Of a DNA stretch of 64,000 nucleotides, positions 27,567 to 36,899 are shown piece after piece (within the stretch, counting starts at the first letter, position 1; each line of letters begins with the position of its first letter). This stretch comes from Bog-473 sp963787485 (GTDB lineage Bacteria > Actinomycetota > Acidimicrobiia > Acidimicrobiales > RAAP-2). The position numbers and the translations under genes were made by a program. Below the pieces are notes generated by a model, which saw only the letters and a program-made list of their open reading frames with translations, was not told where the DNA came from and ran no database searches. The stretch lies in assembly GCA_963787485.1 (NCBI GenBank), contig CAWBDF010000007.1, forward strand, positions 1,302,001 to 1,366,000, written 5' to 3'.

Positions 27567-28739
27567 ATGAACGTTTCCCGCAAGATTCATAGCGTGGCAG
27601 ATGCTCGACGTTACGCCGAGAAGTCGATGCCAAAGGCTCTCTTCAATTACATTGATGGGGGAGCCGAGGGAGAGGTTACGCAATTCCTCAACGAAGAAGC
27701 CTTCCGCGAAATCGCATTTCGACCTCGCGCTGGCCAGGGTCTTCCTTCGCCCCGCTTAGAAACGACCGTCGTCGGCACGCCATTGTCACTCCCGGTGCTA
27801 CTCGCGCCTTGCGGACTAGTCCGGATCATGCACTCGGACGGGGTCGTCGGGATATTTCGTGCTGCACACCGCTCAGGCACAATCGCGGCGCTGAGCACCT
27901 TCGCCGGGTCTCCGCCGGAGGTCCTCGCGAACGAGCCCGGTCCTCGCTGGTTCCAGCTGTATGCGACCGATCGTGACATGGCGAGCGATTTGATGGCCCG
28001 AGCCCGGCAGGCCGGGTTTGAAGCCTTGGTGGTGACCCTTGACAGTGCGACCGGCGGGAAGCGGGAGCGAGACGCAGGCAGCAGTGCAGCGGCGACGTCG
28101 AAGCTCACATTTCGCAGTGCCGCGCTTCTCGCACCACAACTGGCGATCCGGCCTCGCTGGATGCTCAAGATGCTCAATACGGCACTTGCGACCTTTCGTC
28201 ACGCCACCTTGCCAGCGCAGGAGACGTCTCCCTTTGGCCCGCCGCGTTCTCCGGGCGGATCGAGGGATCCGTTTGCTCCACCTCGTGTGTCCCCCTTTAC
28301 CTGGGACGACTTGCGGTGGATCCGCGAACAGTGGAGTGGTCCACTGTTGCTCAAGAGCATTGTCTCCGCGGAGGATGCCCGTCGATCCATCGACGTGGGA
28401 GCAGACGCGATCATCGTCTCGAACCACGGTGGCCGGCAGCTCGAGGGAGCGCCAGCAACGATGCGGGTCCTTCCGGGGATTGTCGACGCCGTGGGATCGG
28501 ATGTCGAGGTGCTCGTCGACAGCGGCATAAGGCGCGGTGCAGATGTCGTCAAAGCGCTTGCTCTTGGGGCTCGCGCTGTTCTTATCGGGAGGCCCTACTG
28601 TTTCGGTTTCGCCGCTGCGGGTGAAGCCGGTGTGCATCGAGTAATCGAGATTCTCCGAGCCGACATGGTCCGCACGATGGCCTTGATGGGATGCGCATCG
28701 GTCCACGACTTGGACTGCGAGTGGATTCAGCCGGCCTGA
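27567..28739 (+). CDS. FMN-dependent alpha-hydroxy-acid dehydrogenase (lactate dehydrogenase/glycolate oxidase family)
   Basis: About 390 residues, single TIM barrel. N-terminal KALFNYIDGGAEGEV, FMN-binding LLAPCGL and WFQLYATDRD, catalytic base His in SNHGGRQLEG, phosphate-binding LVDSGIRRGADVVKALALG and IGRPYCFG. It oxidises 2-hydroxy acids to 2-oxo acids and passes electrons to quinone or oxygen. ATG 27567 is preferred over GTG 27546 since the extension adds unconserved residues. Follows SDR-2 and precedes the cyclase gene by 121 bp. Confidence 0.9.
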   Translation: MNVSRKIHSVADARRYAEKSMPKALFNYIDGGAEGEVTQFLNEEAFREIAFRPRAGQGLPSPRLETTVVGTPLSLPVLLAPCGLVRIMHSDGVVGIFRAAHRSGTIAALSTFAGSPPEVLANEPGPRWFQLYATDRDMASDLMARARQAGFEALVVTLDSATGGKRERDAGSSAAATSKLTFRSAALLAPQLAIRPRWMLKMLNTALATFRHATLPAQETSPFGPPRSPGGSRDPFAPPRVSPFTWDDLRWIREQWSGPLLLKSIVSAEDARRSIDVGADAIIVSNHGGRQLEGAPATMRVLPGIVDAVGSDVEVLVDSGIRRGADVVKALALGARAVLIGRPYCFGFAAAGEAGVHRVIEILRADMVRTMALMGCASVHDLDCEWIQPA

Positions 28740-28860
28740 GCAACTCGGACTCCCTGATGGGCGGATCTTGCAGGTCTCGTCGAGACGCGGGAAAAGTGGT
28801 CGGAGGCAGACCAAGAGGGATGCTGAACGACAGCATTCACGAATCTAAGGGGGAATCCCG

Positions 28861-29844
28861 ATGGTGCGCGACGTTCCTGATGTGCAGTTCGGTCCATGGA
28901 CGTCACCTCAAATCGAAATCGACGAGCATGGCCGACTCATCGGCGCCCAGCCCGGAACCCCGAACAACTGGGGTCGATGGGGCCCTCTAGACCAACGCGG
29001 CACCGTAAATTTGATGACGCCAGATCTGATCCACCGAGCGTCGAGACTGGTGCGGCGGGGAGTCAGATTCCCCCTTGGCATGCCGATCGGTCCCACCTCA
29101 CCAGCCGGGAGGGGCGCTCCGTTGCACCTCTTTCGCTACGCAGGTTCGGACGCCGTGTCGAACGACCCGGGAATGGTTCCTGGCAAGTCCGTCTCAGATG
29201 ATTACATCGTGATGGCGCTCCAAGGGACGTCCCAACTCGATGCGCTCTCTCATTTCGGAGCGGATCAGTGCCTGTACAACGGCTATTGGGTTGGCTCAGT
29301 CACGGCAGCAAGTGGTGCGCGACGTCTTGGCATCCATCATTGGCGAGAAGGCGCTGTGGGGCGAGGCGTGCTGCTCGATATTGCGACACATCTTGGTGTC
29401 GAACACATTCAAGATCGAGCTGAAATAGGTCCAGATGAGCTCGATGCGGTGGCGCGAGCACAACGTGTCGAGGTTGAACCTGGAGACCTCCTCTTCGTCC
29501 GAACCGGCTTTCTCGGTTCGTGCTTCCGATCGGGAAAGGTGGACATGATCAACGCTGGTGGGCTGTCGGGAATGACTGTTCCGTGGTTGGCACAACACGA
29601 TGTGGCGTTGCTTGGAGCTGACAACCCCGCAGTAGAGACTGTGACAAGCACCGCCAGCACGCAACTCAGTCTGCATTGTGGAGCGCTTCGTGACCTTGGG
29701 ATGCCACTGGCAGAGCTGCTTGATCTCGACGCGCTCGCAGAGGATTGCGCGGCGGACGGTGTTTATGAGTTCTTCGTGGTCATCTCACCAATACCGCTTG
29801 TAAATGCGGCGGGCTCCCCCATCAACCCAATCGCCATCAAATAG
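28861..29844 (+). CDS. Cyclase/kynurenine-formamidase-like hydrolase (cyclase family)
   Basis: 327 residues of the metal-dependent cyclase fold. The central metal motif is present in its subfamily form QGTSQLDALSHF (the HxGTHxDxPxH type, with Gln and Ser in place of two histidines). Other landmarks are GPLDQRGTVNLMTP near the N-terminus and ALLGADNPAVE. Family members hydrolyse N-formyl or cyclic amide/ester bonds. GGGGGA precedes ATG 28861. Adjacent to the FMN dehydrogenase, and perhaps a ring-opening step in the same pathway. Confidence 0.87.
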   Translation: MVRDVPDVQFGPWTSPQIEIDEHGRLIGAQPGTPNNWGRWGPLDQRGTVNLMTPDLIHRASRLVRRGVRFPLGMPIGPTSPAGRGAPLHLFRYAGSDAVSNDPGMVPGKSVSDDYIVMALQGTSQLDALSHFGADQCLYNGYWVGSVTAASGARRLGIHHWREGAVGRGVLLDIATHLGVEHIQDRAEIGPDELDAVARAQRVEVEPGDLLFVRTGFLGSCFRSGKVDMINAGGLSGMTVPWLAQHDVALLGADNPAVETVTSTASTQLSLHCGALRDLGMPLAELLDLDALAEDCAADGVYEFFVVISPIPLVNAAGSPINPIAIK

Positions 29845-30051
29845 GGAGTAGTCCAGAAGGGGCCGGCGATGTGGATCGTCTGACCCCATGGAGGCGAACG
29901 CCGTCGCCGCCCGTGGGATCCCAGCTATCGCAGTAATTGACTGAATATCTAGAGGTAAGTGACGGAGAGTGTCGACTCTTGCGTGAAACTCTCGATCGAC
30001 GAGAAGCTTCCACAGCCCGTGACCTTCGGGAAGAAATGGAGGCGACGAAAG

Positions 30052-30410
30052 ATGGCCTACGAGACGATCGTGGTGGAGACCGCAGAAGATGGGGTCAATG
30101 ACCGTGACGCTTAACCGGCCGGAGGTCCTGAGCGCGTTTAACGACCAGATACAAGCTGAGTTCTTCCAGTTGTGGGGAGACGTGAACACCGATGACGACG
30201 TCAAAGTCGTTGTCCTGGCGGCATCGGGTGATCGGGTCTTTTGCACCGGAGTCGACGTCACGGAGCGGATGGCATCCGAAAATGCATTCATCGATCGTGC
30301 CCATCCATGGGATGAAACGACCGATCCGGGGCGATACCTTTCTTCACGCCGCAACGAAATATGGAAGCCCTCATCGCCGCAGTACAAGGTATGTGCTGCC
30401 ACAAGTCTTC
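30052..30410 (+). pseudogene. Broken and truncated enoyl-CoA hydratase
   Basis: ATG 30052 gives MAYETIVVETAEDGV, then a shift at about 30097 gives MTVTLNRPEVLSAFNDQI ... VVVLAASGDRVFCTGVDVTE, the crotonase oxyanion-hole region. Another shift near 30360 gives ALIAAVQGMCC, and then all similarity ends. Only the N-terminal third of a crotonase fold remains. Confidence 0.75.
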
Positions 30411-30592
30411 CGCATGGATCATTGGGCCCCCCCAGAAGATCAAAGGCAATCGCCATCGTCCCCGGGTCGGACGTTGCACGGCACGTCAGGTCAGGGTGCC
30501 TCACCGTTGTGGCGTGCGGTCTCAATCGTGAGTGGCGGATGACAGGCAGGTTCCTTCGTGTGTTAGCCGCTTCCCCTGTGCAAGTAAGTACC

Positions 30593-30604
30593 TAGTAGAT
30601 ACTA
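30593..30604. promoter_or_regulatory. Shared palindrome, perfect copy upstream of TauD-3
   Basis: TAGTA-GA-TACTA, a perfect 5-2-5 inverted repeat ending 64 bases before the TauD-3 start. TACTAT at 30600-30605 could be the -10 of the promoter (with weak -35 TGTGCA 17 bases upstream), so a bound repressor would block polymerase. Related sites occur at 39526, 45559, 47004 and 53860. Confidence 0.55.
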
Positions 30605-30668
30605 TGTTCGAAAGGGTGTGATGTTGGCCGAGCTACGGCGTGAGCCTCACACCTCAAAAGGAGTGCGG

Positions 30669-31532
30669 ATGATGCAACTAGAGATCGTTGACTCCTCCAA
30701 GCCATTGGGCGCCGAGGTCACGGGATTGGACCCATCGCAAGCATTAGGGGCCGAAGAGCAGCTCAAGCTCCGGGAGGCTTTCGACCGTCGAGGTGTATTG
30801 ATATTTCGCGACGTGCAAATCGATCAGCAATATCAGGCGAACCTGTCTGAGATGCTCATCGGACGCCAAGGCGGCAATGGCGGAGGCAACGTGGACACTG
30901 ACGTACAGGAGTCGTACATCTCTAACCGAAAGGAGGGTGCTGCCGCTCCATATGGTCGACTGCAGTTTCATTCCGACACGATGTGGGCTGAGCATCCCTT
31001 GGAGGTTCTGTCACTGTACGGAGTCGAGGTCGGTTCTCCGGTGGCACCAACGACGTTTGCAAGCTCAACCAACGGCTGGGAGCGGTTACCTGCCGACCTC
31101 AAGGAGCAAATCGAAGACAAAGAGGCCGTTCACACGGCGGGCCAGCGTAAGCAGAACGAAGACGATGATTTGGTGGAGTCGTTACCTGAACGACCAAAGT
31201 CGACGACGACTCCAGTTCGAAACAGACATCCAAGGACAGATGAGTTCGTACTCTATGTGTGCGAACAAATGACCCATCAGATCGTTGGTGTGTCAGACGA
31301 GGAGAACGAGACATTGTTACGGTCTCTCTTCGACACTCTCTACGACTCGAACTACCTGTTCCATCACCAGTGGAGAGAGCGAGATCTCGTCATCTGGGAC
31401 AACATCGCTGTACAACATGCCCGCACAAACGTGGATCAGAACGGCCCACCGCGCACCCTGCGTAAGTTCTGCAGCCCACTCGATGGAATCGCTCAACTTG
31501 AGCGAGTCTTCAACTACAGCCCAGCGACATAG
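30669..31532 (+). CDS. TauD-3: TauD/TfdA-like Fe(II)/2-oxoglutarate dioxygenase
   Basis: 287 residues. Iron ligands His101, Asp103 (QFHSDTMW) and His250 (VQHART); Arg near 262 (PRTLRKF). The region after the HxD lacks the RYPNRGG segment of TauD-2 and TauD-4 and carries a charged insert (QRKQNEDDDLVESL). ATG 30669 (or the next codon, also ATG) follows AAAAGGAG. Preceded by the perfect palindrome; followed by a convergent ketopantoate reductase gene. Confidence 0.9.
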   Translation: MMQLEIVDSSKPLGAEVTGLDPSQALGAEEQLKLREAFDRRGVLIFRDVQIDQQYQANLSEMLIGRQGGNGGGNVDTDVQESYISNRKEGAAAPYGRLQFHSDTMWAEHPLEVLSLYGVEVGSPVAPTTFASSTNGWERLPADLKEQIEDKEAVHTAGQRKQNEDDDLVESLPERPKSTTTPVRNRHPRTDEFVLYVCEQMTHQIVGVSDEENETLLRSLFDTLYDSNYLFHHQWRERDLVIWDNIAVQHARTNVDQNGPPRTLRKFCSPLDGIAQLERVFNYSPAT

Positions 31533-31781
31533 AGCACGCCCCGGGGTCGTTGTTCGACAGGATCGTGTTGCAGAATCCAAGCTGTCGGTAGCCTATATGA
31601 GGTCGTGCCACATGATCAGGTCCTGTTTCGATTGCGTCAGTAGCCGATCGTCATCACAGTTCGACGGAACGCTCTTCAGCGGCCTTAGTGGAACGAAGAA
31701 GTCGATGGCGCCTCATGAGCCATTCCCACATTCAGTTCTCAGCATGGCCCGAAGACCGCGATGCCAGTGTTGGGAACTGAA

Positions 31782-32657
31782 TCATATCGGCTTTGGGCTG
31801 AGCGCTTCGAGGAGGGCGAGCAGAGCGCCGTTGACTGGCACATTGATTCCGTGCGCGGTGGCGCGTCGGACAACCTCACCGGTCAGAAACTGATGCTCGG
31901 TGGGCCGACCAGTTTGGCGGTCGTACAGCATGGAATTACCTGTCTCTGGGCCGTAGCTTCCGAGTCGCTCAAGGACAGCGTCGACTGTGTTGGCGGGCAA
32001 CTGTGCACCCTCGGCGATAGCAACAGCCACAGCTTCTTCGAGGATGTTTCGGGCGAGCGCGTCCATCCCAGGTGATGCCAATACGTCCATGTGGTGGAGT
32101 GTCAACGACGTAATCGGGTTTGCGACGAGATTGCCAAAGAGCTTCTCCCACCCAGCAGTGAGCATGTCGTGTGTGCCGCGCACCTTTACGCCAAGTCCCA
32201 GTGCCTGCCTGACGCGCTCGGTATGGGCGTCTGAGACGATGAGCAGATTGCCCCCGATATGGTGCACGCGTCCTGGGCTTACGAGTTGCGATGCCATGTA
32301 CGCGATCCCCGATGCCACGGGCCCGTGTCCCGGCGGAAGAAACGGAAGGACCCGCTCGGCCTGGTCGAGCCCGTTTTGGACACACACCGTAAGGGTCTGG
32401 GGCCCGCAGAGCTCTTTAAGATGAGCGGCAGTCGACGCCACATCGATTGCTTTGACTGCAACGAAGAGCACGTCCGCGGGAGGTCCGACCGCTTTGGTCA
32501 GAATCTGAGCCTCGACTCGCGACGACTCACCGTCGCGCACGATCTCCAACTGCTCAAACGGTGTGCGAACACAGAGAATTACCTCGGATCCCGCTTCAAC
32601 AGCAGATGCCGCCAGGACCGCACCGATCGCGCCTGCGCCGACGACTGCTACCCGCAC
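31782..32657 (-). CDS. Ketopantoate reductase-like NADP oxidoreductase (ApbA/PanE family)
   Basis: About 291 residues. N-terminal Rossmann motif VRVAVVGAGAIGAVLAAS, catalytic Lys in AGWEKLFGNLVANPITSL and a helical C-terminal domain ending with NGALLALLEAL. Family members reduce 2-oxo acids such as ketopantoate. Placed among catabolic genes it may act on a different keto acid. GTG 32657 is chosen because GTGGAG lies upstream and the Rossmann strand starts directly after it; ATG 32687 is the alternative. Confidence 0.85.
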   Translation of the reverse strand: MRVAVVGAGAIGAVLAASAVEAGSEVILCVRTPFEQLEIVRDGESSRVEAQILTKAVGPPADVLFVAVKAIDVASTAAHLKELCGPQTLTVCVQNGLDQAERVLPFLPPGHGPVASGIAYMASQLVSPGRVHHIGGNLLIVSDAHTERVRQALGLGVKVRGTHDMLTAGWEKLFGNLVANPITSLTLHHMDVLASPGMDALARNILEEAVAVAIAEGAQLPANTVDAVLERLGSYGPETGNSMLYDRQTGRPTEHQFLTGEVVRRATAHGINVPVNGALLALLEALSPKPI

Positions 32658-32997
32658 CGAAATCGCTCCACTGGCGTAGGTACTCATGCGTTCGACGATA
32701 GAGCAGTTCTGGTTGTGTCCAACTACAGACACTGAGGGGAATCTGCAGCAACCCACGAGAGTAACCTCGGTCTGCGTGGTGAGGACGGACATCGCCTGCA
32801 ATATGGCCGAGCTCACCCCGAGGTTGGTGGACATCGGTGAGTGCTCAGACAAGTCGGTGTCACTACGGAGCCTTCATGGCTGAGGATGGGTCCTGCTGAG
32901 TTTCGATCCGAATATCTCCAACGTAAGTAGAGATTGGCATGCCTAAGCGCATCAAACTTGTAGAGGCGAGCCTGTCAGGACGTGAAAGAAGGCATCG

Positions 32998-34209
32998 ATG
33001 CGACTAACTGCCTATACGTATCCCTGGGATGTTGCCCGATTAGGCGTCACACGTGTGCTTGAGGACCTTGCTGCCAGCAGCATTCAAGCGATTGATCTTG
33101 CAGCGACCTATCACCCCATCGATGCCCTCTCGCCCCGAGGAGTAGTCCCGAGTCTCTTCAGCAGTCCGCGCGGAGCTGTGCACTTCCCGGCGTGTCGCTG
33201 GCGATACGGAGATATTCAACCTCTGACATCAGGTACCGAGGTCCTTTCGGCTTGGCCACAAGTAGCTGAACAAGCGACAGCGTACGGCCTCGAGGTGAAT
33301 GCATGGGTTGTCGTTCTCTACCAGCCCTGGATCGTGGATCAGTACCCAGATTGCGCCAGGGTCCTGCCTACGGGTGAGAGGATTGGATCAGGCGTGTGCG
33401 CTGCCAACGACAACGTGCGTGAGTACGTTGCGACGCTCTGTGAGGACGTGGTCGACCAATTCCCCGTCACCATGGTCCGCCTCGAGGGTGTGGCTCCCTC
33501 AGGATACGACTACGGATGGCTACGGCCGCGAATCCTCGTGGAAGTGCCGCCGATTGCTCGGGAGCTATTAGGCCTGTGTTTCTGTGCCAGCTGTGTTCGA
33601 AAGGCCACTGCAGGGGGTCTCGATGTGGAAGGGATCCGCGGTCGAGCCCTCCACGCCATTGCCGCAGCCATCGCTAATCCCGACGTGGCACAGGCGAACG
33701 ACTTCGAGAGCGGACTCCACTCGGATCCAGAACTCCATGCTTTTGTGATCCAGCAGGAAGAGAACGGGATTGAGCTGACTGGAGTGATCGCCGACCGACT
33801 TCCGACCGAGCAGAGGCCGAAGATCTCTTCGACGCTGACGACCTGTTTTCCCATTCTTCTTGGTGAAGCAAAGGAGCTGCTCACCAAGCGATTTCTGAGC
33901 ATCGTCGATCAGGTTCTGGTGGGCCCCAGCAATGCCAGCGAACTGGCGAGGGTAGCCGCAGACCTACTTGCCACTGGCGAATCGGTCGGCCTCGCCACGT
34001 TGCTCACTCCGATGAGCGCGCGGTTTACAGGAACCGGCGCAGCTGTTGCGACACCTATCGGATCACTCCGGGGTGCCGAGCAAATCTCGGCCTACCTTCG
34101 AGGTATACAGATTGAACTCGAAGAAATTGCTCTCTACAACTTTGGGTTACTCCGGGACTCAGACGTCAAGAGCTTGGTCGCGGCGGTGACCGAAGTGTTC
34201 GGTGGCTGA
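32998..34209 (+). CDS. Uncharacterised protein, possibly a TIM-barrel hydrolase-like enzyme
   Basis: 403 residues, no family recognised with certainty. Conserved-looking segments are LAATYHPIDAL, VNAWVVVLYQPW, SGVCAANDNVREYVATLCED, MVRLEGVAPSGYDYGW and a cysteine cluster CFCASC around residue 200. The alternation of strand-like and helix-like stretches suggests a TIM barrel like those of glycoside-hydrolase-related proteins, and the cysteines could bind a metal. GAAAGAAGG precedes ATG 32998. It stands alone between the convergent/divergent ketopantoate reductase gene and TetR-3. Confidence 0.75.
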   Translation: MRLTAYTYPWDVARLGVTRVLEDLAASSIQAIDLAATYHPIDALSPRGVVPSLFSSPRGAVHFPACRWRYGDIQPLTSGTEVLSAWPQVAEQATAYGLEVNAWVVVLYQPWIVDQYPDCARVLPTGERIGSGVCAANDNVREYVATLCEDVVDQFPVTMVRLEGVAPSGYDYGWLRPRILVEVPPIARELLGLCFCASCVRKATAGGLDVEGIRGRALHAIAAAIANPDVAQANDFESGLHSDPELHAFVIQQEENGIELTGVIADRLPTEQRPKISSTLTTCFPILLGEAKELLTKRFLSIVDQVLVGPSNASELARVAADLLATGESVGLATLLTPMSARFTGTGAAVATPIGSLRGAEQISAYLRGIQIELEEIALYNFGLLRDSDVKSLVAAVTEVFGG

Positions 34210-34364
34210 ACCACCTGGGCAGGCTCCCGAGATTGTCGAACGCCCAGACCGGCTGGTGGTGCGGCTCCATTGAACGATCTGCGCTTGTGGAGATGGAAGG
34301 ATTTCCACACTCTGGTCGGAATTGGGAAGAGCACTCGTCGTTTGATGCAGTAGCTCGGGCGCTG

Positions 34365-35030
34365 TCAGGGCGCCAAGCGAGCTTCGAGTTCGCCGAAATC
34401 CTGGGATGTCAGTCCGCCAAGCATGAGCCGCACGTACCACTCCGTGAAGTCATCCCAGTTCGTTAGACCATCCGGAGGGTACCAGCGCCCAATCGTGAAG
34501 AGGAGCTGAAAGAGCGAGCGGGTCGCGACGTACGGATTGACGGTCGAATCGAAAGATCCGTCAGTGATGCCTGTCTGAATGATGTCGAAGGCCACTCCTC
34601 CGATGCGACGATGAAGGGCCTGGATCTCAGCCTTTCGAGTGCTCTTGAGGAAGCGCGTCTCGGTCTCCGACAGGGAACGGCCCTGCTGCGTGACTTTGGT
34701 CGATTGCATCCACTTACGGATGAAGATGGTGAGACGGTCAGGAGAGGGTAGAGCACGAGTGTCCTCATTTTCTGCGAGGACGTCAAGCCGTTCGTGCGCT
34801 CGGCGTTTGAGGATCTCGAAGAGCAGATCTTCTTTGTTGTCGACGTAGTGGTACAAGCTTCCCTTGTGGATACCGACCTTCGACGCGATGGTTTCCATGG
34901 TTGCGGAGCGATAGCCCTCCTCGCTGAAGGTTTCGGCAGCTATCGACAGCACCATCTCCCATCGGGCTCCACCGAAGGTGGTCCGGGAAGGTGACGGATC
35001 TGAGAACTGGGTAGAACTCTTCGAGTTCAT
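34365..35030 (-). CDS. TetR-3: TetR-family regulator (KstR2/FadR-like style)
   Basis: 221 residues. Helix-turn-helix YRSATMETIASKVGIHKGSL then YHYV near residues 40-75, with a C-terminal ligand domain containing FTIGRWYPPDG. The IHKGSLYHYVDNKEDLL form is typical of TetR proteins that sense acyl-CoA-like ligands, and it is clearly distinct from the TFFRYF group (TetR-1, -2, -5) and the WG-I-HLFG group (TetR-4, -6). Divergent from the remains of P450-4. Confidence 0.88.
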   Translation of the reverse strand: MNSKSSTQFSDPSPSRTTFGGARWEMVLSIAAETFSEEGYRSATMETIASKVGIHKGSLYHYVDNKEDLLFEILKRRAHERLDVLAENEDTRALPSPDRLTIFIRKWMQSTKVTQQGRSLSETETRFLKSTRKAEIQALHRRIGGVAFDIIQTGITDGSFDSTVNPYVATRSLFQLLFTIGRWYPPDGLTNWDDFTEWYVRLMLGGLTSQDFGELEARLAP

Positions 35031-35319
35031 CGGAGTTGCTCCCTACATGTACCGGAGGTCCCGTGGGACCTGTCCAACCCAGGCGGCTGATCTGGTTGGA
35101 CGCCAGAGGCTTACGGATGAGGAATTACGGCGTCAGAACCCTATCTCGCCTGCAGCGCAGCAATGTCCGTCGGGCTACCACCAATGACATGGTGCTGCGG
35201 ATGTTCACGAGTTGGGCCGTCTGCTTCTGGTGACTGCAGTCGGGAGCCCGAGTCCGACGCCCATCCGTTGGTGTCGAAGTCACTCGGGCCTGCAAAGCGC
35301 AGAGAGGAATCGCGACATC

Positions 35320-36405
35320 AAGACGACATCAACTGCGGTCTATTACGACCCCTTCGACGCCAAGATAGCGGTCGACCCCTACCCGACCTATCAACGGCTC
35401 CGAGAGGAAGCACCCGTCTATTACAACGAAGAACGTGACTTCTATGCACTGAGTCGCTTCGAGGACCTCGAGCGTGGACTGGTCGATCGCGAATCGTTCA
35501 TCTCCGGCAAAGGATCGACGTACGAGTTCGTTCAGGCTGTACAGTCCGGGGCGGAGGTTCCTGCTGTCTCTTCATCTTCGAGGATCCTCCGCTGCACGCA
35601 GCGCACCGTTCGCTTGTCTCGCGGATCTTCACACCCCGAACGGTCGCGGCTTTGGAGCCGCAGATTCGTCATTCCAGACGACGATCAGGCAGAGATTCGC
35701 CGCAGTCAACAGAATGGGATCGAGGGCGATCAGACGGTCGCTGACGTTGAACAGTTGCAGATGGTATCGCAGGTGTACGGCGATTATCTCGACTGGCGAG
35801 AGGCGAATCCTTCTGACGACATCAGGATGAGGATGGAGATCGTCGACGACGTGGGAGTCAGACGGTTCCTGCGCAGGGATGAGATCCTGACATACGTCCT
35901 ACTCATCAACGGAGCTGGCAGGGATACGACTAGTCGACTGATCGGGTGGGTTGGCAAAGTGCTGGCCGAGAATCCGATCCAACGGCGAGAGCTGGTCGAG
36001 GATCGGGCTCTGATCCCTAATGCGGTAGACGAGCGCCTCAGATCCCCGAGCGGCCGACCTACAACATGGCGCGATATGTGATCAGAGATGCGGAGTTCGA
36101 CAAAGCGGTTGTGCCGGCAGGAAGCGTGCTCATGTGTGTGCCGGGGCTGCCAATCGCGCGACCACCGGCGATTCTCTAATCCCGATGTGTCGACATCCAT
36201 CGAAACGTGGGTCAGACCATGACGTTCGGCTTCGGACCTCATATCTGTTTGGGGCTGCTCTTACTCGGCTTGACGCACGGATCGCTCTCGAGGAGTGCTC
36301 TCCAGATTTCCGAAGTGGGAAGTGGACTTGAGCAACGCAGAGATGGACATAGGGAGCTGATCTTCGCGGCTGGAAGAGCCTCCCTGTCTTCACGAATTCC
36401 GAGTG
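35320..36405 (+). pseudogene. P450-4: cytochrome P450 with an internal deletion and several frameshifts
   Basis: N-terminus VYYDPFDAKIAVDPYPTYQR is intact, followed by a shift near 35565 into LFIFEDPPLHAAHRSLVSRI. At about 35670 the sequence jumps from ALEPQIRHS straight to IPDDDQAEIR, so roughly 40 residues of the fold are missing. I-helix GAGRDTTSR and MTFGFGPHICLG (heme Cys) survive, but shifts near 36040, 36150, 36250 and 36300 break the rest. Clearly dead; same subfamily as P450-1, -5, -6 and -7. Confidence 0.88.
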
Positions 36406-36899
36406 GACCCAGCCAGGTCTCGGACCTACCGGCTGGGGGCAGCGGACGGTCACTTTTCGTAATGCAAATGGAAAAGTTGGCAACCGCGAACTGAACACTG
36501 GACGACACCATGTGGCGGTGTTCGGAGCGGGGCCAGGTTGCCTAGTCCCTGGATGTGTTCGATAGCGGAAGGTGCACCGCCTGCATCCACAATCGCGAGA
36601 AAGGACCCGGCGCCAGATCGCAGCTGATCCTGATGGAATCCTGAGGGTCGCGTTATCCACATGTCGTTTAGCCTGGGCTGAGTCAGGATCGCTCACACCG
36701 AACCACACTCGGAGCTCTCAGGCTTTCGCACCCGAGATAGGACGCTGTCCATCAGCGATCGGAGCAAAGTTTCAGGTCAGAGCAGGTTTCCCCAAAATAA
36801 GGCTGGGACCACCACTTGAAGGGGACTACCAATCGTTTGACGGCCCCACTCCGTCGGAGCGAGACTAAACCGAACGGTCGGAAGGTCAAGGGGGGTTGG
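36406..36899. other. Gene-free stretch upstream of the StrR-like gene
   Basis: No convincing protein on either strand. It probably holds the promoter of the StrR-like gene. No copy of the shared palindrome was seen here. Confidence 0.45.
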
